A stretch of 64,000 nucleotides of DNA from Lepus europaeus. Lineage: Eukaryota > Chordata > Mammalia > Lagomorpha > Leporidae. The stretch lies in NCBI RefSeq assembly GCF_033115175.1, contig NC_084833.1, positions 55,700,716-55,764,715 of the forward strand, given 5' to 3'. Positions 21,565 through 33,049 of this stretch are shown in pieces. The notes beneath the pieces were generated by a model. It saw only the letters and a program-made list of their open reading frames with translations, searched no databases and was not told the origin of the DNA. Numbering within the stretch: position 1 is the stretch's first letter; every line of letters starts with the position of its first letter. A program made the translations under genes and the position numbers.

Positions 21565-21756
21565 CCAGGGTCCAGCTTTGTGGCCTGCCTGGGAAAGCAG
21601 CGAAGATGGCCCAAGTCCTTGGGCCCCTACACCCATGTGAGAGACCCAGATGAAACTCCTGGTTCCTGGCTTTGGATTGGCCCAAATCCTGCTCATTTTG
21701 CCAATGTGGAAAGTGAACCAGTGGGTGGAAGACCTCTCGCTATGTCTGTCTGTCTG

Positions 21757-21790
<34 letters not shown>

Positions 21791-21798
21791 AAATTCTG
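21565..21798 (+). mobile_element. CSINE, 3' part
   Basis: Starts within the body ('tgtggcctgcctgggaaagc'); CT tract turns into (TA)11 at 21767-21790. Confidence 0.82.
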
Positions 21799-21800
21799 CC

Positions 21801-22017
21801 GGGGCCAGTGCTACGGCATAGCAGGTAAAGCCGCCACCCGCAGGGCCGGCATCCCATATGGGTACTGGTTCCAGTCCTGGCTGCTTCAGACTGGCCTAGC
21901 TCCAGACATTGCAACCATTTAGAGAGTGAACCAGCAGATGGAAGACCAGACTCTGTCTGTTTCTGCCTCTCTATAACTCTGCCTTTCAAATAAATAAATC
22001 TTTAAAGAATTGAAAAT
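21801..22017 (+). mobile_element. CSINE with internal deletion
   Basis: Head to 'agtcctggctgctt' joins 'cagactggcctagctcc', losing ~110 bp. Confidence 0.87.
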
Positions 22018-22160
22018 AAACACAATGGGGGCTGGCATTATCAGAGGCTTGGGCCCCCAACTGCAACATGGCAGGCATCTCATATAAGCATCTGTTCTCC
22101 CATTTCCTGACCAGCTCCCTGCTAATGCACCAGGAAAGCAGTGGAAAATGGCCCAAGCTC

Positions 22161-22488
22161 AGGGCCAGCATTATGGCGAAGCAGGTTAAGCCGCTACCTG
22201 CAATGCAAGCATCCCATGACAGGTGCTGGTTTGAGACTCAAATGCTCCACTTCCAATCCAGCTCCTTGTTGACACGCCAGAGAGAGCAGAGGAAGGTGGC
22301 CCAAGCACTCGGCCCCTCCACACATGTGGGAGATCCAGAAGATGCTCCTGACTTTTGGCTTCACCCTGGCATGCATTGAAGCCATTTGAGGAATGAACCA
22401 GCAGAAGAATGCTAGCTCACTCGCTCATACTCTCTCTCTTCCTCTGCGTAACTCTGCCTTTCAAATAAATAAATCTTTATATTAAAAG
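22161..22488 (+). mobile_element. CSINE, middle layer of a triple nest
   Basis: Interrupts the outer element after 'gcccaagctc'; tail aaataaatctttatatt. Confidence 0.85.
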
Positions 22489-22497
22489 AAGTGCTTC

Positions 22498-22882
22498 GGC
22501 CGGCACCGCGGCTCAACAAGCTAATCCTCCGCCTTGCGGCGCCGGCACACCGGGTTCTAGTCCTGGTCGGGGCGCCAGATTCTGTCCCAGTTGCCCCTCT
22601 TCCAGGCCAGCTCTCTGCTGTGGCCAGGGAGTGCAGTGGAGGATGGCCCAAGTGCTTGGGTCCTGCACCCACATGGGAGACCAGGAGAAGGACCTGGCTC
22701 CTGCCATCGGATCAGCACGGTGCGCTGGCCGCAGCACGCCAGCCACAGCAGCCATTGGAGGGTGAACCAACGGCAAAGGAAGACCTTTCTCTCTGTCTTC
22801 TCTCCCTCACTGTCCACTCTGCCTGTCAAAAATTTTAAAAAAAAAAAAAAAAAGAAAAAGAAAAAAGAAAGAAAGAAAAAAA
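22498..22882 (+). mobile_element. Young CSINE, inner layer of a triple nest
   Basis: 9-bp duplication aagtgcttc (22489-22497, 22883-22891); A/G-mixed tail of ~55 bp. Confidence 0.92.
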
Positions 22883-23089
22883 AAGTGCTTCAATCCCTGC
22901 ACCCGTATGGAAAACCCAGATGAAGCTCCAGGCTCCTGGCTTCAGCCTTGTCCAGTCTCAGCTGTTGTGGACATTTGGGGAGTGAACCAGTGGATAGAAG
23001 ACCTCTCTCTCTCTCTCTCTCTCTCTCTCTAACTTTGCCTTTCAAATTAGGAAATAAATCTTTAACACAAAATATGACAAACACAATGG

Positions 23090-23425
23090 AGGGGCCGGCG
23101 CTGTGACACAGTAGGTTAATCCTCCAACTGCAGTGCCAGCATCCCATATGGGCACTGGTTCTAGTCCCAGCTGCTCCACTTCTGATCCAGCTATGGCCTG
23201 GGAAAGCAGCAGAAGATGGCCCAAGCACTTGGGCCCCTGCACCCACGTGGGAGACCCGAAGACGCTCCTGGCTCCTGGCTTCATATCGCCCCAACTCCGG
23301 CCATTCTGGCCATTTGGGGAATGAGCTAGTGGATAGAAGACCTTTCGCTCTATCTCTCCCTCTCACTGTCTGTAACCCTACCTCTCAAATAAATAAATAT
23401 CTTAAAAAAAAAAAAAAAAAAAAAA
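23090..23425 (+). mobile_element. CSINE
   Basis: Begins right after an aaacacaatgg copy; A24 tail. Confidence 0.9.
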
Positions 23426-23440
23426 CATCAGTAGAGTGGG

Positions 23441-23748
23441 GTTGTGTTAGATGTAGTGGCTAAGACTCTCTTTGGGACACCTGCAATCCATACTGGAGTA
23501 TCTGAGTTTTAGTCACAGTTCTGTTTCAGATTCCTGCTTTTTGCTAATGTGTATGCTGGAAGTCAGCAGGTGATGGCTCAAGTAAGTACTTGGGTCTCTG
23601 CCACCCATGTGGGAAACCCAACCGAGTTGTCAGCTCTGTGCTTCAGCCTAACACACAATCCAGCCTAGGCTGTTGTGGTCTTTTCAGAGCGAAACAGGTG
23701 AGAGACCTCATTCTGTGCCTGCCTTTCAAATAAGTAGATATAAAATAT
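23441..23748 (+). mobile_element. Old CSINE subtype
   Basis: 'gggacacctgcaatccatac' and 'gatggctcaagtaagtacttggg'. Confidence 0.75.
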
Positions 23749-24164
23749 CAAGAAACATCAAAACCAAGCCTACGACTTTTTCACATAAAGCATGTAAGAA
23801 ACTAGTATTTGCCTACATAGCCATTTTACAGCACATTAAACTTAGGAGAGGGTTTAAATTTTAAATGTGTCCTAAGTAAGCCTTCTCATTCTACTTAAGG
23901 CATATTTCTTGGCTACAAGTTTAACAGGGGAGGTACAACTAATATGCAGAGTATATCTGCCTTAAACAAAGTCAGATTTAATAGTTTCCTCATCCAAAAC
24001 TTACACAGAGCTCTATTATAGCTCTGACCACACGTAAGTAGTCTACTTCTAAGTACTCAGATCACTGCCTAGCACAGACATCAGCTGTTAAATGAACCAG
24101 ACTGGGACCTATCATCTAGAATAAATAATTTTTTTTTCTGCATTACATTTAAAGCTTCAGTTCA
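23749..24164. other. Unassigned intron 1 sequence
   Basis: Upstream of an L2 3' end; may include diverged L2 from about 24040. Confidence 0.45.
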
Positions 24165-24258
24165 AATGTGAGCTTCACAAAAGCCAGGACTTTGTCTTGT
24201 GTGCAGTATTAGATCCTCAGCATTGAAAATGACAGCTGCCACACACTAAGCACTCAAA
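24165..24258 (+). mobile_element. L2 3' end
   Basis: 'gagcttcacaaaagccaggactttgtcttgtg' to 'cactaagcactcaaa' is the L2 3' terminus. An old C-repeat follows immediately. Confidence 0.7.
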
Positions 24259-24562
24259 AAAAAATTTTTTTTAATATCACAGAGAGACCAAAGGCAGAGA
24301 AAGCAAGCTGTTATATGCTTGGTCATCCCCCAAATGCCAGAAATGGTTGGGGTTGGGTAGAACCACCACTGGAAGCCAGAAACAACGCAGGTGTTGCACA
24401 AGGGTGAGAGGAAGTCAACTCCTTGAGCCTTAACCATTGCCTCTCAGGGTCTGCATTAGCAAGAAACTTAAGTCAGGAGCTGTTGCCAAGTATAAAACCC
24501 AGGTACCACAATGTGGAACATGATGTGGGATGCAGGCTTCTGAACTGCCAGGCCAAACAACA
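24257..24562 (-). mobile_element. Old CSINE subtype
   Basis: 'ctctcagggtctgcattagc' and 'aaaacccaggtaccacaatg'; follows an L2 end. Confidence 0.75.
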
Positions 24563-24769
24563 GCATTCACAATTTTTTATGGAATAGAAACAACTTCAGC
24601 AAACACTCCAGCATTTCTACAAAATGGATCTTGATCTAATCATCATATTCCCACTGGAGATGAAAATTATTTTAAACTAAAATGTAAGAGAGAGCACAAG
24701 ATTAGATGCTAAAAGATGAGCTGTAAGTTCACACAGTGCTAGATTAGAAAAGGGAAAGGCCAAAGTAAG

Positions 24770-24900
24770 CTTGAGTATGGGGAAATACTTCCTAGAAAAA
24801 AAAGGCATTTAAAATAGGTCTGATGACTAACGGATAGGAAAAAATTAGGTGATAAGAACTTTAAAAAGTTTAAGCAGTATGAGGAAAGCTGTGCCTATAG
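24770..24900 (-). mobile_element. L2 fragment
   Basis: 'tacttcctagaaaaaaaaggcattt' with 'ggtctgatgactaacgg' matches the reverse of the L2 3' region; weak. Confidence 0.45.
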
Positions 24901-25255
24901 AAGGTTTCTGTTAAAGAACACTAGCAGCCAAAGGAAGAAAGCCAAGAGACTGGTGTCTATTATATCGAGATGCCAAAACCCTTCAGTTATCTAACAATGA
25001 AGAAACAAGTATTGCCATGTTTGTCTTTGTGTGTGCATCTTTGATCCCCAAAAGCAAATAATCTCTGGAACATAATACTCCACTACTTGCTAAATAAACG
25101 ACTACCAAAATTACATACTTTAGATTACCTATGCAAAACATATTTTAAAATTCTGCTTCTAGATATGCGTGTCAATCTAAGTACAGTATTTAAATGAAGT
25201 GACAGATCACTGTAACAAATCAATTTTAAAATTGCTTTAAAAAAAAAGATTTATG
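24901..25255. other. Unassigned intron 1 sequence
   Basis: AT-rich; nothing recognised. Confidence 0.5.
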
Positions 25256-25589
25256 GGGAGCCAGCGCTGTGGCATGCTGGGCTAGGCATCTGCCTGCTGT
25301 GCCAGCATCCCATGCAGGTGCCAGTTCATGTCATGGCTGCTCCTCTCCTGATCCAGCCCTCTGCCTATGGCCTGAGAAGGCAGTGGAGGACAGCCCAAGT
25401 GCTTGGGTCCCTATACCGATGTGGGAGACCCAGAAGAAGCTGCTGGCTCCTAGCTTTGGATTGGTTCAGCACCAGCCATTGTAGCCATTTGAGGAGTGAG
25501 CCAGTGGATGGAGAACCTTTCTCTCTTGCCTTTCACCCTCTCTATCTCTCTCATTCAAATAAATAAAATCTTAAAAAAGAAAGAAAAAA
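25256..25589 (+). mobile_element. CSINE
   Basis: A-rich duplication aaaaaaaagattta on both sides. Confidence 0.88.
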
Positions 25590-25598
25590 AAAGATTTA

Positions 25599-25823
25599 AA
25601 GGGCCAGTGTTGTGGTGTAGCAGGTAAAGCTGCTGTCTGCACCGCTCGCATCCCATAAATGCCAGTTCGAGTCTCAGATGCTCCACTTCCAATCCAGCTC
25701 TTTGCTAATGGCCTGTGAAGGCAGCAGAGCATGGCCCAAGTGCTTGGGCTCCTGCATCCATGTAGGAGACCTGGAAGAAGCTCTTGGCTCCTGGCTTTGG
25801 ACTGACCCAGCTCCAGCCATTGC
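25599..25823 (+). mobile_element. CSINE lacking its 3' end
   Basis: Stops at 'ccagctccagccattgc', where an inverse SINE tail begins directly. Confidence 0.85.
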
Positions 25824-26092
25824 GATTTATTTATTTATTGAAAAGCAGAATTTACAGAGAGGGAGAGACAGAGACAACGAAAAATCTTCCATCCACTGGT
25901 TCATTCCCCTGAATGTTCACAACTGAATGTTCACAACCAGGAGCCAGGAGCTTCATCCAGGTCTCCCATGTGAGTGGCAGGGACCCAAACATCTTCCACT
26001 GCTTCTCCCAGACCATTAGCAGGAAGCTGGATCAGAAGTGGAAAAGCTAGGTCTTGAATAGGCATAACCTGCTAAGCCACAATGCTGACCAC
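25824..26092 (-). mobile_element. CSINE
   Basis: Starts gatttatttatttattg without an A tail; a small deletion precedes 'gcataacctgctaag'. Confidence 0.82.
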
Positions 26093-26104
26093 AACTGTAA
26101 AGAT

Positions 26105-26329
26105 TCAAAGATGAACATTCTCATCTGCTGGGTCACTGCTCAAATGCCCACAATAGCCAGGGCTCTCCCATATGAATGATAGGGACTCAAGTACTTGAGC
26201 CATCATCTGCCGCCCCAGGACTACCAGGAAGCTAGATTAAAAGCAAAGCAGTCAGAACTTGAACTGGCACTCCCATGTGGGACATAGGAGTCACAAAGGT
26301 TTTAACCCCTGGACCACAACATCTGACCC
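26105..26329 (-). mobile_element. Old CSINE
   Basis: 'catctgctgggtcactgctc' to 'ccacaacatctgaccc'. Confidence 0.72.
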
Positions 26330-26343
26330 AAAGATGAATATTC

Positions 26344-26666
26344 TTTTTTTTTTAAAGATTTATTTGAAAGTAGAGTTATACAGAGAGAGAGGCATAGGCA
26401 GACGGAGAGGTCTTCCATCCACTGGCTCACTCTGCAATTGGCTGCAACGGCCAGAACTGCACCTATCAGAAGCCAGGCGCTTCTGCCACGTCTCTCACAC
26501 AGGTGCAGGGGCCCAGGGACTTGGATCATCTTCTACTGCTTTATCAGGCCATAGCAGAGGGTGGGATCAGAAGTGAAGCACCTGGGACTTGAACTGGTAC
26601 CCATACGGGATTCAGGCACTGCAGGCAGCGGCTTTATTTTATCCGCTATGCCACAGCGCCAGCCCC
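26344..26666 (-). mobile_element. CSINE
   Basis: 14-bp duplication aaagatgaatattc (26330-26343) with one mismatch at 26667-26680. Confidence 0.93.
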
Positions 26667-26680
26667 AAAGATGAATGTTC

Positions 26681-26684
26681 TTTT

Positions 26685-26717
<33 letters not shown>

Positions 26718-26862
26718 TTGACAGAGTTAGACAGTGAGAGACAGAGAGAAAGGTCTTCCTTCTGTTCGTTCACCCCCAAAATGGCCACTACGGCCAGAGC
26801 TACGCCGATTCCAAGCCAGGAGCAGGCGGAGGATTAACCAAGTGAGCCATGGCACCGGCCCC
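26681..26862 (-). mobile_element. Young CSINE with body deletion
   Basis: Ends at a third aaagatgaatattc (26863-26876). Its tail is a (TTG) run and its body is cut between 'gccaggagc' and 'ggcggaggatta'. Confidence 0.9.
26687..26716. repeat. (TTG)n microsatellite
   Basis: About nine ttg units replacing the pure A tail of the minus-strand SINE. Confidence 0.9.
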
Positions 26863-26950
26863 AAAGATGAATATTCTTAACATTTCTATTATTCAAGCTC
26901 CTATTTCTTCATTCAACAACTATTTACTGTGAGCCTATTATGTGACAATT

Positions 26951-27261
26951 TTTTTTCCTTAAGGATTTATTTATTTATTTGAAAGGTAGAGAGTTATAGA
27001 GAGCAAAGAGAGGTCTTCCATCCTCTGATTTACTCCACAAACGGCTGGAGCTGGGCTCATCTGAAGCCAGGAGCCAAGAGCTTCTTCTGGGTCTCCCATG
27101 CAGGTGCAGAGGCCCAAGGACTTGGGCCATCTTCCACTGCTTTCCCAGGCCATAGCAGAGAGCTGGATCGGAAGTGGAGCAGCCAGGACTCAAACCAGCA
27201 CCCATATGGGATGGCAGCACTGCAGGCGGCAGCTTTACCTGCTACACCACAGCACGGCCCC
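26951..27261 (-). mobile_element. CSINE
   Basis: Flanked by acaattt; head ccacagcacggcccc. Confidence 0.9.
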
Positions 27262-27424
27262 AACAATTTCCTTTTTACAGCAATGCTACCTACTAGCAAT
27301 CTCACTGTCCAAACAATCACTTTCCATTCAGATGTATAACAATTGTATAACAATTAAGAAACTGGACAAGAAACAAACAGCATGTCAACTCGATTGTGAT
27401 AATAAACTGACACATATGTAGTTG

Positions 27425-27566
27425 TTCAAATAATAGGGAAAGGACTTAGTAGGTGCTAAACATTTTACTGAATTTTCTACATCATCTCACTTCACACAAC
27501 ACAATGACACAGATACTATTTTCATTACATAAGGAAACTGGTGCTCAGCAGTTAAATAACTTTCAC
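27425..27566 (+). mobile_element. MIR SINE fragment
   Basis: 'gtaggtgctaaacattttactg' through 'aaggaaactggtgctcagcag' matches MIR. A C-repeat interrupts it at 27567. Confidence 0.7.
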
Positions 27567-27868
27567 AGGGTGGCACCGTGGCATAGTGAATAAAGCCACC
27601 ACCTGCAGCAAACCCGTATGGGTTCGATTCCAATTCTGATCCAGCTCTCTGCTAATGCACCTGGGAAAGCAGTGGAAGGTGGCCCAAGTATTTGGGCCCC
27701 TGCACTCACTTGGGAAACCTGAAAGAAGCTCCTGACTCTGGATAGGCCCAGCTCCGGCAGCTGCGGCCATTTGGGGAGTGAACCAGTAAATGAAAGACCC
27801 CTCTCTCTGCCTTTGCCTCTCTGAAACTCTGCCTTTCAAATAAATAAATAAATATTAAAAACAAAAAC
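27567..27868 (+). mobile_element. CSINE
   Basis: Inserted in a MIR; flanks share aactttca; head slightly truncated. Confidence 0.87.
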
Positions 27869-27915
27869 AAAAACTTTCATATGTTAGTAGATAGACAGTT
27901 AGATCTATGTAAGTA

Positions 27916-28252
27916 CAGTCTACCTTCTATGTCCATTGACTCCACATCTTCAGATCCAATCACTGATGGAAAATATTCAAGAAAAATAATGCGTCTGTAC
28001 TGAACAACTGTACAAACTATGTTTACTCATCATTATTCCCTAAACAATGCAGAATAACAACATTTACATAGCACTTACATTGTATTAGGTATTATAAGTA
28101 ATCTAGAGATGATTTAAAGTACAGGGGAAGATGTACTTAGGATATATGCAAATACTACCCCATTTATGTAAGGGACTTGAACATCCAAAGAAACTGGTAT
28201 CTGGGGCAGTAGAATCCAGGAGCCAAAACCCTGTGAACAAGGGACAATGGTG
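27916..28252 (+). mobile_element. MER2-like Tigger (Tc1/mariner) nonautonomous DNA transposon
   Basis: Starts TA-cagtctacc and contains a diagnostic stretch 'attgtattaggtattataagta' followed by 'gagatgatttaaagta'. It ends near 'aagggacaatgg'. This matches my recollection of MER2-type elements; it is ancient and noncoding. Confidence 0.75.
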
Positions 28253-30284
28253 CAGAACTTTTTAGTAGTTAAAAAAATAAATTATCGAATGTCTACAGGA
28301 CTTGCAATTATATTTCCGGGAATGTCTGGCCATGTAAAGATATTTAGAATTAGGGTGTTACAAATTAAGTTCCAAAATTAAACCCATGGTTACAAAAAAA
28401 GCCATCAAAATATATAACATACTACAGAATAAATAACTGGGGAATACTCAGATACGTGTCAAATATACCTACCAAAAATAGAGTCCTTACTGTGGTTCCT
28501 ATCAGTCTAATGCAATTTCCTTAATTTTATCTATAAGTAATATTTAAAAATTACAAATACTCCAACATCCCTGAAGTGGACGTGGTATTTAACACTAGAC
28601 TGTAATCTATTATTAACAGGAAGTCAATAAAGTCCAACATTGGCATATCAAGAAATAACAGTAACAAATGAGATAAATTACTGACCTTATGAAATACAAA
28701 AACTATAGTAGAACAAAAATAAGTAAAACATGTATGATAAATCAGTGCTATAGACAAAAATAAAGTGAAAGATAGGGAGTGTAGCTGTCAGGGAACTCCT
28801 CTCATTGACAAGGAGATATTTGAACAGATATCAGGAAGTCAGAGAACAAGTCAGGGAGATAACTGAATGAAAAAAGGCATTGAGGCAAGAGCCCTGTTTT
28901 ATTCTGAACTATCTACACAACAAATACCTTGATAACACTGACAATTTTTGAATCCAATGGTTACTTACTTCTCTTAGTGAAGAGATGCATTCAGATGCCA
29001 AAGATCTTTTCTTTTAGCTAAATGAATCAAAATACAGCCTCAATGGAAATGATGGCTTATCTTTTCCAGATCAAGAGCCTCTGCAAAGTAAATACTACTT
29101 CCTCATTCTTAACTATATTCTAGGTCTTTAAAACTAACCTAGGATCTGATTCCTAAGGTTCTGGAATAAGAAATTCAAGCAAAAAAGTATTCAAATTAAA
29201 GATGGGAGAACGAAGGAAGTACATCAAAACACAATAAAAACTAGAGATGAGAGGAAATATTCTTTAAATTTACCATAGGAAAATTGCTAAAATATCTAAG
29301 TGCAACAATTGAGAAATTTGCAAAAAATGCAAACAGCTAACAAGCACAGAAACAATGGCCAGATAACATATTTGACAGAAAAGGATTAGCAGTATTGCTA
29401 CTCCATAGTATTCTAAAAGAGCTGCTTAAGGTTAAGCAAAACAGGCTTTGTTTGATTATTTATCTTCCCAAAACTAGTTGGTGAAATATTTACTCCAGGT
29501 CTCTATTAGAAGGTATTAGTGCATGTAACTTCACACATAATACCTGCTTGGGAGAATAAATTGATCTCAAATTTTCAGCCAGTTATTTATCCAATATCCA
29601 TACAAAGCAATCAACAAATCTCTCAAGCAATAATTTTCAAAATTAATAATTACAAGCAAGTATATTTAGTCAAAATAATATATCATTTTTAAAAAGTACT
29701 GGCTAGTCATCATAATCAAACTTTTGATTTCTAGGCTTATGCCTGCATAAGCAAAATAAACTCATATCTACCTCCAAAACAAATCAAAACAAAAAGTGAT
29801 CCACTAACTCCCTCCAGAGTGTAGTAATTATTCAAGGTAGGTATATGTTTCAATTCATTACAGCCAAAAGAAATCCTCGCAAGGTGACTCTGAGCCTAAG
29901 AATTTGAGCACGCAATTGTCACTCTTACTATAGTATAATGATGAATCATTAACATATGAAAGATGACTTCATTTTGAAATAACTTCATTCAGGAATTCAC
30001 CTGAACTCTGCTGAGTGGTCCTGAACTTATCCTTAAGTTCCTTGACAGCAGGGATCTCTAGTTAAAGATGTTTAAGTAATAATAGTCCTGCTGCTTCTTG
30101 CAAGCCAATAAAGTCTAGAAACAAAGATTGATGCTGAAGATAGCACAATAAAATATCCATGTAATAATGCTGCTCGCCATAGGGGAGTCCCCCCAAAAAA
30201 TGAAGGGAAAAAGAAAACCCTCAGCCCATGGAGTATCCGAACTGTGTGCAGCCCGGTACATTTCAGGACACTCAAACTTACTCT
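28253..30284. other. SINE-free intron 1 sequence near the IPO7 promoter
   Basis: Mostly unique AT-rich sequence apart from one weak L2 (28790-28900). No exon recognised; may hold conserved noncoding elements. Confidence 0.6.
28790..28900 (-). mobile_element. L2 fragment
   Basis: 'aaggagatatttgaacagatatc' to 'aggcaagagccctg' matches the reverse of the L2 3' region. Confidence 0.5.
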
Positions 30285-30375
30285 GTGGCCTAATTTTGTG
30301 AATGGGAAAAAACTCAGCATCAAGAGGTTAAGAGAACTGCCCAAGGTCACTCAAGCAATCAGTGGTGCAGCTCTA
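30285..30375 (+). mobile_element. MIR SINE fragment
   Basis: 'aagaggttaagagaactgcccaaggtcactcaagc' is the MIR 3' core. It lies about 700 bp downstream of IPO7 exon 1. Confidence 0.75.
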
Positions 30376-30933
30376 CCTAGAAGGGTGCACTTCACCTGAC
30401 CCCTTGCACATCACCCTGCCTCCCCGACGAAGAAATGATGACAGAAGGGCAGGGATCAGACTCCTGTGGGTATCCCGCACTACCCTTGCCTTGGCAAGGC
30501 TCGTCTCTGAAAGCTTCCCCTAGCAGCTCAGCCGGAGCGGAGGAAGTTGTACCCGAGAGACCGGCCACCGATCAGCCCCGCGAAGTGACAAGGCTGACAG
30601 GCGCAGCCCCTAAACGACCCGGCTGAATTCCCAGGAGCCCCTCTAGACCTGGCGCCGGGGTGACTGTTCTCAGAAACATCTGAAAAAACCTCCCAGAGAA
30701 TCTCGCCCCCTCCTGGCGCGAGGAACGAGCTGGGAATGAGCCAGAGGGCGGCTGGCCACCAGAGCCGGCCATGTGTCCAGCCCGTCACGCCCGCCTCGCT
30801 TCAGCCGGCTCCTCAAACCTAGCCCGCAGTCAGCGGCCCAGCTCAGGATCCGACGCACAGGCAGCCCTGGCACCAGCCACCGCCGCCACACCAGACCGAG
30901 GTGTCCCGGCGTGGCACTCGCCTTCAGGTCTCA

Positions 30934-31209
<276 letters not shown>

Positions 31210-31328
31210 TCACTGCGCACATGGACCCGCCGCACTCCGCAGCGGCAACCGGCGCGAAAGGAAAGAGAAGCGCCAAGGCCCCGGATAGAACCTCTTCGCC
31301 TCGGCGTGGAGGCGGGAGATGCTCTGGC

Positions 31329-31338
31329 CACTTCCTGT
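31329..31338 (-). promoter_or_regulatory. ETS/GABPA-like site
   Basis: The minus strand reads acaggaagtg, containing the GGAAGTG core typical of ETS-family sites in CpG-island promoters. It is about 180 bp upstream of the IPO7 start codon. Occupancy is inferred from motif and position only. Confidence 0.5.
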
Positions 31339-31353
31339 CGGCGCGCCCGCGGG

Positions 31354-31373
31354 GCACCTTGGGAAATGTAGTC
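31354..31373 (-). promoter_or_regulatory. ZNF143/THAP11-type site
   Basis: The minus strand reads gactacatttcccaaggtgc, matching the ACTACAnnTCCCA form of the ZNF143 (Staf) promoter motif. It is about 205-225 bp upstream of the IPO7 ATG and 16 bp from the ETS-like site, a common pairing in housekeeping promoters. In human, the gene next downstream of IPO7 is ZNF143 itself. Confidence 0.65.
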
Positions 31374-31661
31374 CACAAAACGCAGTCCTCAGCCCACGTG
31401 GCTTTTTGAGCTGTTGCTCTCAAAGATCAGTCTTGCTAAAATATCAAGTTCCACAGAAAGCACATTATAATCGTGGATTACAAAAACTTCACATAATAAT
31501 CCTATGTGACCATAAAAGGAATCTCATGTAATGTGTGATGCAAACCATTGCTAGTAGCTGCGTAATTGAAGGAAACTTTTGAAAAGCAATTTGAAATGTA
31601 TTTCTAAATGCCATAAAAATGTTCCCTCTTTGACTCAACATTTATAATATTTAAATATTTC

Positions 31662-32007
31662 GGGGCTGGCGCCATGGCGCAGTAGGCTAATCCTCCACTT
31701 GCGGCGCCAGCATCCCATATGGGCGCAGGGTTCTAGTCCTGGCTGCTCCTCTTCCAGTCCAGCTCTCTGCTGTGGCCTGGGAAAGCAGTAGAAGATGGCC
31801 CAAGTCCGCAGCCGCATGGGAGATCAGGAAAAAGCACCTGGCTCCTGGCTTCAGATCGGCACAGCTCTGGCCATTGCAGCCAATTGGGGGACTGACCCAG
31901 CGAAACGAAGACCTTTCTCTCTGTCTCTCCCTCTCACTGTCTGTAACTCTACCTCTCAAATAAATAAATAAAATCTGTTTTAAAAATATTAAAAATAATA
32001 ATAATAA
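31662..32007 (+). mobile_element. CSINE, first upstream of IPO7
   Basis: 11-bp duplication ttaaatatttc (31651-31661, 32008-32018). Confidence 0.93.
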
Positions 32008-32224
32008 TTAAATATTTCATTCATATTCATAAGAATTTATTCTAAAGAAATATTGTAATGAAAGATTAAATGAGCTTTATGTGTGAAAGGTATTTATTAC
32101 ACTACATATTTGTAACTATCAAATACTGAAATTATGCATTTTCATTGATTATAGAAATTTTAGCTAGGATTTTTTATAAATGACCTCTAAATGCAAATAA
32201 AAGCACAATCCCTATTAAAACTCA

Positions 32225-32525
32225 CCTCTGAGGCAGGCCCTTGGTCTTATGCTAAGATGCCTGTGTCCTACATGGGAATGCCTGGGATCTGCAGCTGCCT
32301 CTGGCTCTTGGCTCCATCTTGCTGCTAAGGAGGGCCCCAAGAAGCAGTGGTGATGGCTCAGATAGGTGGATCCCTACTACCCATGTGGAAGACCTGAATT
32401 GAGTTCCTGGCTCCAAGCTTTGGCATAGGCCTCAGCCCAGCCTTGGCCATCTCAGACATTCAGGGAATGAATCAGCGGGAAGGAGCTCTCTGAATCTTTA
32501 TTTCTCTTCCTCTCAAAAATAAAAT
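32225..32525 (+). mobile_element. Old CSINE subtype
   Basis: 'ctaagatgcctgtgtcctac' and 'gaatgaatcagcgggaagg'. Confidence 0.7.
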
Positions 32526-32529
32526 AAAA

Positions 32530-32797
32530 TAGGAATGGGCATTGTGGTGCATTGGGATTGCCTGGTTTGAGTCCCAGCTACTCCACTTCTGATCCAGTTT
32601 CTTGCTAATGCCTTGGAGGCAGCAGATGATGGCTCAAGTACATAGGTCCCTGTCACCTACATAGGAGATCCAGATGGAGTTCCTGGCTCCTGATTTCATC
32701 CTGGCCCAACCCCCACTGCTGCAGGCATTTGGGGAATGAACCAGTAGATAGGAGATCTCTTTACCTTTCAAATAAAACAATAAATCTTTAAAAAATA
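32530..32797 (+). mobile_element. CSINE
   Basis: 'aatgggcattgtggtgcattggg'; shortened head; tail aaataaaacaataaatc. Confidence 0.82.
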
Positions 32798-32809
32798 AAT
32801 AATCAAAAA

Positions 32810-32900
32810 GTTACCATATTTGAAACACTCAGTTTCAGAAAGATAAATAACTTGCAGTAGGTCACACTGATAGTAAAAGGTCTAGTTTATCTAGGACTTC
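32810..32900 (+). mobile_element. MIR SINE fragment
   Basis: 'ataacttgcagtaggtcacactgatagtaaaag' follows the MIR 3' core. Confidence 0.6.
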
Positions 32901-33049
32901 AAACTTAAGATTTGTCATCAAAGTTTTCATTCTCCCTACTGAATCACTCTGCCTCTCATGAGGAATGTGAAACAATGAGGGAATGGGTAAGCAAATTACA
33001 AGAATCCAGTCAATTAAATATTGCACAGCCATTAAACATTACCAATACA

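Larger units (their letters stand above)
22029..23078 (+). mobile_element. CSINE, outer layer of a triple nest
   Basis: 11-bp duplication aaacacaatgg (22018-22028, 23079-23089). Pieces 22029-22160 and 22892-23078. Confidence 0.85.

Noticed and set aside
21106-23425. CRISPR-like or satellite array
   Set aside because: The recurrent units are separate SINE insertions with differing subtypes, truncations and duplications, not regular repeats with spacers.
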